64,000 nt of DNA from Ctenosaura bakeri (taxonomy: Eukaryota; Chordata; Lepidosauria; Squamata; Iguanidae). The stretch covers positions 582,501-646,500 of the forward strand of contig CAOLHI010002159.1 in assembly GCA_948474755.1 (NCBI GenBank). Reading direction: 5' to 3'. This document shows positions 23,560 to 35,416 of the stretch, one piece after another. Each line of letters begins with the position of its first letter. Position 1 is the first letter of the stretch. The notes under the pieces were generated by a model. The model did not search any database. It saw only the letters and a program-made list of their open reading frames with translations, and was not told where the DNA came from. Made by a program: the position numbers and the translations under genes.

Positions 23560-24198
23560 ATTTTTGGACAGACCATCTACCTGCCTTTATCCATATCTAA
23601 AGACACAGATCTGTGCAACAGAGTGCAACTGTTCAGTTGATGCTTAATTGTGACCTAAGTAATGACATGTTGACAAGAACATTTTATAGCACCTGGAGAG
23701 CTCCCATAACACCTGAATGATCTGCTTATACTTAAACACCAGAGGGCCTTTACTTTGGCACGAAGGCTGATACAAGAAGATCCCCTTCTCAGACAGACTG
23801 TGCCCCTGTGGCTGTGGCCAAATTGAAACAACAGAGCTTGTGCTTCTCCAGTGCTTGTACTACAGGGTTATCCGCCTCAGCCTTATTTCCCCTCTCTTGC
23901 ATAAATACCAAGGATGCACTGGAGAATTCTACATTTCTTTGTTGCTTTCAGACACCATCCTCCATATAACATATAATGTTGCCAGATTCTGTGCAGCAGC
24001 AGTTAAAATTTGTCGGGCACTGACCTCCGCAGTAGACTAGTTCCAAGTTTGTCTTGTTATATGGGAGCTGTGCAACCTGAAGGGCAGTTTCAATGCTGTC
24101 TTTAACCTGCTTTTAACCTGTCTTTTTATTCTTTTTTCTGTATCCCCTTTTTACCTGTGCTGGTCTATGACTATAATAAAGATTCTATTCTATTCTAT
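23560..24198 (+). mobile_element. LINE ORF2 C-terminal fragment with (ATTCT)n end
   Basis: In the frame ending at 24040, DRLCPCGCGQIETTELVLLQC is a Cys/His motif (C-x-C...E-x-V-L-L-x-C) typical of the C-terminus of non-LTR reverse transcriptase proteins. YHITYNVARFCAAAVKI-like sequence follows, before a stop. A pyrimidine-rich 3' UTR ends in CTATGACTATAATAAAGATT and (ATTCT)n at about 24178-24197, marking the 3' end. The clade is uncertain (L2- or CR1-like). 5'-truncated. Confidence 0.65.
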
Positions 24199-24589
24199 AC
24201 ATAGAGTAGCCTGCTGTTACAACTGAGGTTGGAGTCACTATAACCCACAATATTGGAGACATTGGCTACGCTTGGGTATATATAATGGATATTCAGATTG
24301 TATCACTAGCTCTGCCTTTAATATTGTCTGTGACTCCACCATTACTATGCACTTATAAAGACCTAATGTCTGCAAAGAAATATCTATACTGACGAGTTGA
24401 TAGTAGGTAGACATGCAATTAGGACTCTTACAAGTGCTTCCCCCCCACATGTTTGGTATAAATGGGCAGGCATTTTGGGACAGATGGCACACTGTGAGAT
24501 ACTGGAGAGAAGACCAGCAACATGACCAACTCAGGGGTAGAACTTTAAGAAAGACTATGGCTGAATCCCTTCCATCTCTAGGACTAGGA

Positions 24590-24692
24590 AGAACTTCTTT
24601 CTGAAACTCCAGAGAACCGTGATCATTGCAGGCAATACTGAGCTAGATAGACCAATGGTCAAACTTGATATAGGTCAACTTCTTGTGTTCAC
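24590..24692 (+). mobile_element. Squamate tRNA-derived SINE, 3' part
   Basis: GAAGAACTTCTTTCTGAAAC then GGCAATACTGAGCTAGATAG then ACCAATGGTCAAACTTGATA, ending in CAACTTCTTGTGTTC, is the diagnostic core and tail of the SINE also seen at 7815, 40448 and 59100. The head may extend left to about 24490. Confidence 0.75.
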
Positions 24693-24699
24693 TGTATAC

Positions 24700-26685
24700 A
24701 CCATGGAATCAGTGCATGAGTCAACGCATGAATATGGCTTAGAACTGGCTGCATTTGGGTAAATTTTCTGTTTTTTGTTTAATTGTTCTGATTAACATAC
24801 TTGGAGATAAAGTATGTTTAACTTTTAGAAACTTCAGAACTTCTTCTCTGGTGCATTGTGTTATTCAGCTAATTACCACCAAAGTGATAGCCACTCATAT
24901 CCCTGGGTAGGATCTGCTTTTGTTCTCAGTTGAACTGTGCAGTCCAAATGCTTTGGCTCTTGTGGATTTTATGTAGGACAGAATATTGCTGAAGAGCTTA
25001 TCTTATTACCAGCATTTGCTTTATGGGTTTGTTAGAAACAATGATTTTGTGAGATAAGACTGAAATGAATCATCAGTGCAAATATCCAGATAGATTGTGC
25101 TTGACCATGTGTTACTGAACAAGTTTTTGTATGTTAAATAAGAAGCTCTGTGGTTCCTAAATTACATTTTCTGATTTGTTTAACTATTAAGAAAGCTGTC
25201 CTTTTAAACTATTGGAAGAGCTACAACATGCCTGCTTTTCAAAGTACACTAAATGAATTATCATTATAAAAGGATATAAGAAGCAATGTCTGTCTTAGAA
25301 GGTGAATCCTAAGTGTTACCACTTGACAATCCCAATAAAGTGTATTTAGTTATAGCAATACAACCTGCTTATGATAAGGTGAAATTGGTGCATCATATAG
25401 TTATACTTTGCATTAATTGTATACTGTGGAAGTCCTATGATCTAGCAGCAAATTTGACCATAAACCTGTACTTCCATTTGTACAAAATGAAAATAAAACA
25501 AAGGATGGCATTTATTTATAAGCATATTATCAACATTTCCCTCCTGTTTCTGTATTACTTTGTTCAGAGGCACATTGATTGTCTAACAGTCTTCCTCTCT
25601 AAACTGGTATGTTGAAGACTCTAAGGATTTTTGCTCTGAAAACTTTGATATAGGCTGACATTAATTCATCAGGAATAGATCAGAATTGTATTGCTGTCAT
25701 AACAATCATACAGTTGCCTTATACAGATAATGGTCTTACACTGGTACCTGATCATGCTATAGGTCTTGTGTTTGCTATGGAGCAGGAAGGGAGAGAACCA
25801 ACTGTGGAGGTTTGTTGTCATGTCTGGACCATTTCTTGGTGAAATAGCCTAGCTACTTCCATCTCTAGGCATGACATATCTATTATAATGCTCCAAAAAC
25901 TGTAAGTTGATGGAATCCAGATAATTCCTCAAAGTCCTTTGAAAAATCTGGTTGGCACATCTGGCACTCTTGTCAAAGATCTTTTCCATTCTGTGGATTC
26001 TGTTGGGCATATCTCCACCTAAACATCCAGCTTAGAACTCTGCTAGAAGGTAGTGGTGGAAAATGTATAGAATTTAAATTATGGAAAGTATGGAAAGATG
26101 GAAAACGCAGTTTGGGAGTGAGTCTGCTATGTGGTGTTAGTGTGGCAAAGAAATAATACATTTCAGCCACAAGTAGATTTTCAGAGTGTATAATACAGTG
26201 GATGGTTTTTTTTAAAAAAATGTTGCTTCATCTACTTCATTGTGGTAAATGTGATCCAATTCTCTGTTAAAGTTCATTGTGGCATTTATGATCAACCATG
26301 AAATAATGAAACATGATGCAGAAAATTGGGTTAAATAATGGCCACTTTATTTGATCTAACCTATTTAAGTTATGCTGGCTTGGAAATGGAGCAAGAGGTG
26401 GAGAGCAACCTGGTATGTCTCGAGTTGAGGCCAGGTGCCACTCAGTGACTACCTCCTCAGCTTTCCCTTGAGAAAAACACAAAGCCCTGAGGGCAATCCA
26501 AATACTCTTGGTTGCTCCCTGGCCCAGCATAATTGGAAGGTAACCCAGGGACTCCTACTCAAATTTACAAAACATATCAGTTGTGACATAGACATTGCAG
26601 GTGAAACAGTTTAGCTGGTGAATGTGTCAGAGTATGGCTTGAGATTATCTATGAGATTAGTTTTCAGTTGTTAAGAGGCCTGAAT
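24700..26685. other. Stretch with no recognised feature
   Basis: AT-rich sequence. The 100-codon frame at 25313-25615 has no known motif and ordinary AT-rich composition. Confidence 0.4.
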
Positions 26686-26689
26686 ATGT

Positions 26690-27660
26690 AGAAAAGATTC
26701 ACCAAGTGGTACAGCAAACCACCAAGTGGTACAGCAAACTATTGACTGGCTGAATTAAGGAGATGATTACATCTAGGAAGGTTCCACCTATCTTGAAGGA
26801 GGAGACTGGATTACTACTCCTTGAGAAAACATCTCTACAGCCTTAGTATTATGGAAACTAATAGTGATTGCAAAAGGCCTTGTGGGAGGATGTTTTTCTT
26901 GGATGAAATTGTTGTTCTAGACTGTTTTGATCAAGTTCCAGGCCTAGTTTTGGCCCAGGAACTGATCTGGTTGCCTTATAGATGACATATATGAGGAGAA
27001 AGACAGGAGAAATGCAACCTTTTTGATTCTCCTGGACTTCTTGATGGCTTTTGATGCAATTGATCACAGCCTCCTACACTGGCCAAGTGAGATGGGAGCC
27101 ATGGTTATAGTGATACTGTGATTCCTTTTCTTTCCTACTTGTGTTTCCAGTACTCTCCATCTTGGAAGATGACTATTCAGGCCCATAGTACTGAGAAGGC
27201 TCACAGAGTTCCATCTTGTCTCCTATACAATATAACATCTATTTGGAAAAGGTCACTCAAGAATTTGAGTTTAAGTATAATCAATTATTCAATAACATAT
27301 CTATTACTTTATGTCATCTAAATCAGATAGACATTAGAAGAGCTAGATCATTATTAGAGCTCAGCAGTGTTGTGAATAATAGTCAATAAGCTGAAACCTT
27401 GTCCTGAAAAACTGAAGTTTTGTGGATGGATGGATCCTTAGTCTATGAAAATAGAATTCAGTCTCTTTAGATGTGGTTGTACTCTGCCTATAATATCATG
27501 TTTGAAGCTTAGGAGCACTCCTTGAAACAGCTTTGTCACTTGAGGTGCAGTGGCATCAAATACATTTGACCAATTTAGGCCAATAGAAACTACAATCTCT
27601 GCTGAACAAGAATGGTCTAGCAGCAGCTGTCTAGGGATGGAAAGAACACTCATAATTATT
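26690..27660 (+). mobile_element. L2-clade LINE reverse transcriptase relic
   Basis: Pieces in one strand but shifting frames align with L2-type ORF2 in order. MITSRKVPPILKEE (about 26762-26805) corresponds to the PxxLKEA block, TFLILLDFLMAFDAIDHSLL (about 27020-27080) to the LLLLDLSAAFDTVDH polymerase motif, KLKFCG (about 27405) to the LNPxKTEVL block, and SLGALLETALSLEVQW (about 27507-27555) to SLGVLLDxALSLEAQV. Stops and frameshifts throughout show it is dead. A 20-bp unit (ACCAAGTGGTACAGCAAACC) is duplicated at 26701-26740. Confidence 0.75.
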
Positions 27661-27689
27661 CATTCCCAGGTCAAAAAACTCCCCTAGGT

Positions 27690-27910
27690 TTCCCAGTTGT
27701 TGGAAACTCTCTGTTGGTAAGAATCAGATCTGCAAGAATTTTCTCCTTTTCTTCTGTTTGATATCCTGCAAAGTTGCACATGAATTATTCTGTGAAGAAA
27801 AACATATAGTTTTTTTGGTACAAAAATTGTTTCTGAGCAGAAGAAATGGTGTATTTTCCCTATAGAATAATTCTTGTGCAGGCATACAAATATGGGGAGC
27901 ATACTGTGGA
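27690..27910. repeat. Possible copy of the TTCTGCACAGAA dispersed repeat
   Basis: TGAATTATTCTGTGAAGAAA, TTTCTGAGCAGAAGAAATGG and ATAGAATAATTCTTGTGCAG repeat the module type seen at 19335 and 57835, but with more divergence. Low-confidence membership. Confidence 0.35.
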
Positions 27911-28239
27911 GGAATATTCATTTTTTCTTACAGCAAGGAGAAAATTAATTATATACCCTTGCATGTGAGAACAATATAGTTGAGGTTTTGCATCTCTATT
28001 GTTATCCATGATAAAGGGGAGGGCTTTCTTATCTGTGACACCTTGCTTATGAATCTCTCTCTACATTCTTCCAGCTGTGTTATGTTTTAGCTGTCTAGAT
28101 AAGATGCTTTTTATGATGTCAAGGATTTCAATGGGTTGTATTGCAAATACTGGAATAATGGTATATTTTAAACTCTACTCTTTTGAACTCTATGGCTTTG
28201 ATTGGGGGTTGGATTACGGTTCCAATCCACCTTGCCCAT

Positions 28240-28315
28240 CAGCCACGCTGGCTAAAGCAGTAGGAACTAGAGTTCAAAAGCATCCAGAAGGTCACAGGTT
28301 CCCTACTTCATTTCT
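28240..28315. mobile_element. hAT-like miniature transposon fragment
   Basis: CCATCAGCCACGCTGGCTAA, then AGTTCAAAAGCATCCAGAAG, then GTCACAGGTTCCCTACTTC. This corresponds to the right half of the common reptile miniature element also at 10355 and 14408. Confidence 0.5.
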
Positions 28316-28329
28316 CATCATCATTTGAT

Positions 28330-29760
28330 TATGTTATTTGTTTATTGATTTTAATATGTTTCTGCATTTTTACTATGGTTTTTATTTTCAGTGTATTATA
28401 ACCCAGGATGGCATACATTTAAGGACAAATAGAGAAATGAATAAACCATATTAAGGAATTAAGTTTATATTTCTGACTGAAAAATAATTAGATACAGCCC
28501 AACACTGCAGAAAATGCCAATTTGTGCTTTAGAATGAGTAAGAATGCATTATTGTGTCATTAGTTCACACTGATGATGATGAAATGTTAACAGTCTTGTT
28601 GGGTTCATGCATAGATACCTTAAATATCTGACGCCTGGGTTCTTGAAAGTAAAAATATCTATCAAAGTAAACTGAAAGTGTTCATTCATCTTTAACTTCC
28701 TTTGGTGAACTAAAATAGAAAGCAAAAAAAACTGTGTGCTTTCATGCTTAAATGTAAAGGAGAGTGTGACATATCATAATTTTAAAGGAAATAAATTGAA
28801 TAGAGCAAAGAAGGCACATTATAGAAAATGTGCACAAATGAACTGGGGAGGAAACCAGATATATCTTTTCCTTCTCATTATCTTTTATGATAGTTCATTT
28901 TTTTCTTGTTCTCTTCTCTTTGCATCCAGAAGATGGTGCTGCTGTTTTTTACTTTTACCACAGGAAAAATGCCATTTTCTTAAACTGCTGATTCTTTTAA
29001 AGAAATGTAGACCTCAGATATACACCTGCTTATGAAAAACTGACAAATCAAAGGATGCTGGTAAACCTGTTCAGCAACATTATGGGAGATTGGAATTCTT
29101 CTGGAATGTACTTGGAACTCTTGCAGATGTTGTCCTTGCCTCTGTCTACTTATTTAGTTATCTTCTCTTGAACGTAAGCTGAAAATAAGACACATTTTCA
29201 AAGCTTCTGTATCTGTTTTTTAAAAAGGATACCAAGCGGATGGGGGAAGAAGGCAAAGGAGCTGACACGCAAGCATTAAAAACAAAACAAAACAAAAACC
29301 AAACCAAACCAACCTAAGCCTCCCATTCAGAAAGTGAGCCAATCCTTTATGTTAACCTTTCCGCTCATCCAGCAGTCCTAGGTTGGATTGCAATAATTTA
29401 GTAAAAGTAAATAAGTCTAGCACAAGAACCTGTGAGGAATGATGCCAGCTAGGCATACCTCACAGTTGATTGGTTTCTCAAGTGATGGAGCTGTACTTGT
29501 AAACCTCTTAGTACTGTTGTGCACCCGGAGCAAAAGAAAATACATATTTTCTTACACAGCATCTCAAAAATACATACACATGTCAAACTGGAGGAGGGGA
29601 GGTATATCTGTGTATATTCAAGAAGAAGACTCAAGAAGAAGAAGAAAAGTTGTTTTTAAAAGAATTAGATTAGCTACTATGCAAAAACGCCTGTGACTTA
29701 AAACAACATAAAGTCATTTAAACTATAAATATAAAGCTGCAGCACATCAACTTGATGAAC
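28330..29760. other. Stretch with no recognised feature
   Basis: AT-rich. A short AAAACAAAACAAAAACC A-rich run lies near 29280-29310. No gene recognised; frames at 28736-29035 and 29439-29696 carry no known motifs. Confidence 0.4.
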
Positions 29761-29764
29761 AGCT

Positions 29765-30545
29765 TGTTCTTTTTTTAAAAAAACTTTAATTAAACACATA
29801 GAAATTTAGATATATAAAATAACAAAAAAGGATATACAAAACAACATTGAAAGAAAAAAAGAAAACACATTCAAAATTATACATAAAAAGGCTAAACTAA
29901 ATTAATTCCATTAAGCACTGAACAACTAAAAGTATACATTACAGCAATTAATACTGGTTTGACTTCCAACCTCTCAGTTGATGGTAATAAACTAAAATAT
30001 TGATAAACTTCCTCTAAATTACTAGCAAGTATAACAGTGTAATGGTATAGTAAGCAAAACTATAGTAAAACTAACACAGTTAATAAAGCCTGGCAAAACT
30101 AATACTAAAACTAATACAACTAATAAAGCCCGGAAAACCCTTAACAACCTAATACAGCTAATTTTATATAATTAATTTGCAGTAATAAAAATAATATAAA
30201 AATATTTCTGTTAAAAATAATCATAATTTTTAATCTATATCTGATTATATTCTCTAATCACACCTTAATTACAAAAAAGGGAACCTTTCCCAAAGCTCAG
30301 CGAAGAATATCATGACTCAATCCCAATCTTTCAAAAAAAAAAACCCTCATCAATCTGTCTTTCAATATCAAGTTAGTTTATCCATTTCAACCAAGTCAAA
30401 AGGCTTAAGCATTCAATCTTCTTGTGTAGGGATCCCCATTTGTTTCCATCACTGTGCCAAGAATAACATGGCTGCCATAGTCATATACTGTAAGATTCTT
30501 CTATTAGTCTTCCTTATCTGATCATCCATCAGCCCCAGTGGACAC
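29765..30545 (-). mobile_element. L1 LINE 3' end
   Basis: The left edge begins with CTTTTTTTAAAAAAACTTTA, consistent with the 3' A-rich end of a minus-strand L1, followed by a long A/T-rich 3' UTR. On the minus strand about 30545-30310 translates in pieces to AAMLFLAQ, WKQMGIPTQED and LVEMDKLT. These match the C-terminal end of L1 ORF2 (ARxLxAxxWKxxxIPTxEDW...EMAKLT). Several stops are present. 5'-truncated, inactive. Confidence 0.7.
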
Positions 30546-30559
30546 ATGAACATCCTTTC

Positions 30560-30730
30560 CCAAGACCCTTCAACCACTAGTGACCTGTTTATAGAGATAT
30601 GTCATTACCTGTTAGTAAAAGAAGAGCAGAGAGTGGGCCACCCTAGCCTCCTATGGGAAGGAATTCCACAGCTTTGGACACCCATGAGAAGACTGTCTCA
30701 GTATTAAAGCCAGTATTCTAATGTAGTTGA
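30560..30730 (-). mobile_element. L2-clade LINE 3' UTR fragment
   Basis: The plus-strand GGAAGGAATTCCACAGCTTT...GAGAAGACTGTCTCAGTATT matches the minus-strand form of the same LINE seen at 35150-35400 (consensus like GGGAATTCCACAGCCTTGGG...GAGAAGGCCCTGTCTC). Short and diverged. Confidence 0.5.
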
Positions 30731-30734
30731 AAAA

Positions 30735-31750
30735 TTTGATATATTATTTACTTGAAAGGTAACTGATGTTGAGATATGGATAGCCTGGAGTTTCAGATTA
30801 GCAATAATTAATAAAGAGAGTATTCTATGGTCTTTTGTTAAGTGAAATTACAGAATAATTTTGTTCGGTAAGACCTCATATAGTTCTGCTATTGACAATT
30901 TGCTAAAATAATAACAGATGAAAAAATTTCCCGGAGTTGCAAAGTTCAGTTTTGGCTTTGAAACTGAATATCTGCTAGCTATTTCTGACTCACCTTCTAT
31001 CATCAATAATACATATACATTGCAACTTGAACATAGTTAGCAAACCCACAAATGAAGGTCCAGCTGGAAATGGATTAGGTGCACTCTGCTGTAGCAGCAT
31101 TCAGTATTCAGTTCGGCTGGGAGTTCAAATGAAAAAGGAACTATTTTCAACATATAAGTAAGCAGGTCTCATTTTTGGATGCAGACGAGATTGAATAAGG
31201 AGATGCTATTTGTACAAAGCTACTTTTCTGAGCACTACAAAGGCTGCTATTTGAATGTGAATTATTTCTAATAGAAAAGATGAATTCTTACAAAATTATA
31301 TTTTGAAGGCAATATTTTATAGTGTTAAGTTGGTGATGGGATTATGCAAGTATTTAATGGAAAAATGCTTTATTGATTTCTAAGGCAATGGATACCATGT
31401 TAATGTATCATGGCTTCACTTCCTTCTCTAAATTTAGTACTAATAGTATATTTAAGTGCCAAACTGAACACAGTTGCTGCAGTTGACTACAAACACACCA
31501 AGAATGGGCTCTTGCAGTCCATTAACTTCAATCTGCAAAATATACCACATTTGGGTCATTCAAACTCTGCAGCTGTTATTACAGAGTGCCTCGTTTTAGG
31601 GACACACTCTTATTCATAAATATGTTGAAGGATGCATTTGATTGAATGTTGTGCATTTTCTAAGGTATCGTGGATTTTAGCTTGTCCATTTTTCTTGTAA
31701 ATGATACACCTTTCCTATCAGCACTTTATTAAAACTGAATAACAAGACTC
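30735..31750. other. Stretch with no recognised feature
   Basis: AT-rich, nothing recognised. Confidence 0.4.
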
Positions 31751-31753
31751 AGT

Positions 31754-31955
31754 GGCTATTTCTGCACTACACTGTTATAGTGCTATTATTTCACTTTCAA
31801 CATCCTGTGGAATTCTGTGATTTGTAGTTTACTGAGGCCAAAGAGCTCTTTGGCTGAGAATTCTACATGCCCCTCCCTAGACTGCAAACCCCAGGATTCC
31901 GTAGGATGTTGAAAGTGGAATAATAGCACTATAACAGTGTAGAGTGGAAATGACC
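31754..31955. mobile_element. GGCC-ended miniature DNA transposon, 202 bp
   Basis: The ends GGCTATTTCTGCACTACACT and GTGTAGAGTGGAAATGACC are inverted and flanked by an exact AGT duplication (31751-31753, 31956-31958). Nearly the whole element is palindromic (CTGTTATAGTGCTATTATTT against GAATAATAGCACTATAACAG). The centre has CCAAAGAGCTCTTTGGC. Same subfamily as 43279, 51863 and 53411. Confidence 0.85.
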
Positions 31956-31959
31956 AGTG

Positions 31960-33085
31960 TCTTCTGTACATAAGTGTGATTGCCAGATTTGAGAGTGCTT
32001 GGGTGAAGTCTCAGGGAAATGCCATACTTTGCCAGATCTCTAGGCAAGGAGACAAATCTCAGGGCATGCAACACTGGAAAAGAAGTGAGCCTTACTTTTG
32101 TATTTGTGGTGGTTTTAAAATCTGGGCACCCATCTGCACCCATTTCTAGCTGTTCTGTGACTCATTCCAAAGGTGTTTGCATATGTGCTCTACTTGTACA
32201 ACGTTGGTTCACAAAAAGCTAGGAGCAAGAGAATGATGGTTAGAAGAGAGAGATTTTGGATACAGGAACATGGATACGTTGTGTTGTTTGGAGCAAGGCA
32301 AGGAGTAGAATAGCAGCAATGCTGCTTGTGAGATGTCTTGTACAAAGCTCTGGCAGTAGTGGCATGAGACCTGAAATAAACAACAACCTTGAGAGCTGGT
32401 GGTGTGTCTTCCACATGTGAAGCCAGGAAAAACTCAACACATGGCATGAGTACTATAGGTAGTTCAATGTGGGAAGAAAGGGCTTAGTGGGAATAGAGAC
32501 TAGTGCTTCAGCTGCTTAGAGTATACTGCTACCTGCCCAGTTGTCCCCAGGTTGTGAGCTTGGTTTCACCCAATTTCTTGGTCCATGCTCATTTGCACAT
32601 TCATGGGCCTAGAGTTATGTCAGCTATGCTTCCCCCACCCTTGCCTGTCCACCTCTGTTACATTCTTATCAATCATCACAGGAGACCACCTCCTGGTCTT
32701 AGACTCTGATGATACTGCAGGTCTGACAACATTTTTGTGAGGTTTGTGCCACCATCTTTCTTCTGCCATCGGAGTAATCAGAAAAAAAGTATATGTCATT
32801 GGTGTGGGTACCCTTGCTCAGGCAGATTTTATAATAAAAATGCAACTTCATTGAAGAAAGGGTCGCTTTAAACATGATGTATGATATTTCCATAGTGATA
32901 TGAATTTCAAGAGTGCCTGAGACAGGATATATGTACTAAAATGAGGAAGAAGAATGTGATAAAGAAGAGAAAAAAGTGGCAGGATGATGGGGAGACCCAT
33001 GGCTGCATAGAGTATAGAAAACTGGACATGCAGAGAGGAGCTGTGATCATCTATGGCACCAATACAGTGATTCTGGACCAATAAA
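31960..33085. other. Stretch with no recognised feature
   Basis: Several overlapping short frames on both strands but no recognised family. Confidence 0.4.
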
Positions 33086-33087
33086 CT

Positions 33088-33330
33088 TTTTGAAATACTT
33101 ACTTATTTAATATCTTACCTTTCTCCCAATGTAGGACCCTAAGCAACTTACAACAGAAATTAAAACAGAATGTAGATTAAAAAAAACCAATTAGTTATGC
33201 CAGTGAAGAACAATTTTAAAAATAAATAAGCTTTTGTATTAAACTCAAGCAATGAATTAAAAAGAATTTTAAAACATTTGAACAAAAATAACAAAAAAGT
33301 CTAAAAGCCTGTTTGAATAAAAATGCTGTT
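33088..33330 (-). mobile_element. LINE 3' UTR remnant
   Basis: The plus strand reads TACTTATTTAATATCTTACC then TTTCTCCCAATGTAGGACCC and TAAGCAACTTACAAC, with an A-rich run after. It is the reverse complement of the GCCxCCxxGGGTCC...GAAAGGxGGxATA closing block of squamate LINEs, plus part of the 3' UTR. Confidence 0.6.
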
Positions 33331-33455
33331 CATTGTTGTTGGAAGGCAGTCTAGCCCCTCCCCCAGTTTTTAGTCAGATTCTAGGCATGACACTTAATGC
33401 CCATTTGGGCCATAGGTTGGCTCACATTCCAGTTTTATTTTTATTTTTTAACCAA

Positions 33456-34196
33456 GGCCCTTTTCGCACGGGCTTTCCCGGGCAAAATAGCCCCGTGAGC
33501 CGTGCGGGAGTGGGAGCATCACTCCGCACGACGCACTCCCACTTCCGGCGCTCTCACGGGGCTGCAGCGGCGCGAGCGCGGGGTTTTTGATTTTCGCTTT
33601 CAAGCGAAAATCACCCCGCGCTCGCGCTACGCTCCCGGCGCCCACACGCACTCACCTGTAGTGCGGTGCGTCGGGGAGGCGGCCGGGTCGCGCCTCCTTC
33701 CCTCCGCCCATGCGGAAGGAAGGGGCGGGGCGGGGAGCTAGCGCGGCGGATGCGAGAGCATCCTGCTTCGCACGGGCGGGGGGCTGCTCGCGATAGCCTC
33801 CCGCTCGCGCGCGCGGGGGGGGGGCGCGACTGTCGCTCGCTCCTGGTGCGCACGGGGGGCGGGCGCGACTGTCGCTCGCGCCAGGAGCGAGGGACAGTCG
33901 CACCCGCCCCCCGTGCGCGCGCGATCGGGAGGCTGTCGCGAGCAGCCCCCCCACGCGCACCAGGAGTGAGCGACAGTCGCGCCCGCCCCCCGCGCGCGCC
34001 AGGAGCGACGGGCTCCTTTCTTGCGCGCGCGGGGGGGGATGGACTCGCGAGCCGCCGCCTCCGGGACGGTGCCGTTTCCCAGCTGGTTCCTTCGGCTGCG
34101 GAAGGAACCAGCGGGGAACCGGCAGGCTCCCGAACTAGGCTTTTCCCGCAAGCCGCCCGCCCCCGCTCGCGCAAAAAGCCTAGTGCGAAAAGGGCC
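33456..34196. mobile_element. CpG-rich GGCC-ended miniature transposon, 741 bp
   Basis: The left end GGCCCTTTTCGCACGGGC and right end CTAGTGCGAAAAGGGCC are inverted repeats of about 14 bp, flanked by an exact CAA duplication (33453-33455, 34197-34199). The interior is extremely GC- and CpG-rich while both flanks are AT-rich. It folds on itself: about 33779-33845 pairs with about 33881-33951, and 33841-33885 pairs with about 33959-34003. A smaller hairpin at about 34079-34125 surrounds AAGGAACCAGC. Overlapping frames of up to 216 codons on both strands exist only because stops are rare at this composition; none resembles a protein. Non-autonomous; superfamily tentative (PIF/Harbinger-like). 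Confidence 0.8.
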
Positions 34197-34199
34197 CAA

Positions 34200-34590
34200 G
34201 TTTCTATTCCACACAGAAGCAGAGCTATGGGACAAAAATGGGCAATTGTTCTTCTGTCCAATTGTTTGTAATATACAATCCTGCTGTTGCCGTTGACTGT
34301 GTTCAGCCAATCAGTGAAGTCTCATACTTGCGGCTGACATTTATGACCCATCGTCTCTTAATTCTAGTTTCCAGTTCTGTGAGTCAATGATAGCACTCAG
34401 CAGAAAGTCTAGCTTTTGGAGGAAAATCTAGCAGACATTTATTTGGAAGAGCTCCTTGCAAAAATTGCCCAGAAAACAATGGAATAGTTGTGAAGGAGGA
34501 GGGATGCAACAGTGCAGTATAAAGAAGAAAAACACTGGTTACAGTTTAAAGTTCCATAAGTCTGTTCATTTTCATGACTCACTTGATGTA
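34200..34590. other. Stretch with no recognised feature
   Basis: AT-rich sequence between the CpG-rich element and the L2 3' end; nothing recognised. Confidence 0.4.
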
Positions 34591-34899
34591 TATGTGTATT
34601 AAAATATTTCTGTTCTATCCTATCACCAAGGATCTTTGAGTGACATACAATAAAATTAATTTTAACAATTTGAAACAGTTTAAAAGGGTAACAGTCATTT
34701 ACGTAGGCTAAAAACAGAGTAAATTAACCGACTAGTTAAAACAAAGCCAATAAAAATGAGCTAACACAATTTAAAACCAAACACATATGGAATTATGGAT
34801 TAAATCAACTAGTCTCCAAAGATCTAGCTAAGAATGATGTTTTATCTGGTGCCAGTGTAACACCAGAGTTGGTGCCAATGGGGCCTCTAAAGGTATGTA

Positions 34900-35138
34900 C
34901 AGTGGACCCTCCATATCTGCAGGCGTTCCATTCCAAAAATACACTTCCATGTACAGTATAGCAAAATATGTAAATGCTTGTATCCCATATTATTAAAAGG
35001 TGGCAATGTGCTAGCGGACACTTCAGTGCATCTGTGTTAACATTGCCACCATTTTAAGCATGCAATGCTCTGTAATAGCTGGAAGTCACAGATGCGGAGG
35101 TCACGGATGTGGAGGTTGTTTATGCAGAGGATCCACAG
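34900..35138. mobile_element. TA-flanked miniature transposon (Tigger-like), inside L2
   Basis: The left end CAGTGGACCCTCCATATCTG and right end TATGCAGAGGATCCACAG are imperfect inverted repeats flanked by TA dinucleotides (34898-34899, 35139-35140). The terminal pattern CAGTxGxCCCTCCxTAT is that of Tigger-group mariner elements. Removing it rejoins the L2 text GGGCCTCTAAAGGTA|TTTCACATGTTCC. No transposase. Confidence 0.65.
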
Positions 35139-35416
35139 TATTTCACATGTTCCAACCCATTCCATAATTGGGTTGCCACAAAAGAGAAAGCCCTCTCCCA
35201 CATTTCCCAAAGTGTATTACTTGGACTGATAAGGCACAGGGTAAGGCCCTCCATGAGATCTCAGTTCTCAGACAGATGTATAGATGGGGAGGTGCTCCTT
35301 CAAGTATTGAGGTCCCAAGTCATTTAGGGCTTTAAAGCTTCTACATTGTCTTCAAGAGCAACCCATGTAGAGTGTATTGCAGTTGTTTAATCTGAAAGTT
35401 ACCAATAAATTGGTTT

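Noticed and set aside
33611..34310. Overlapping frames of 190-216 codons on both strands
   Set aside because: They lie mainly in the CpG-rich transposon, are Arg/Ala/Pro-rich in every frame, and resemble no protein; stop codons are simply rare at that composition.
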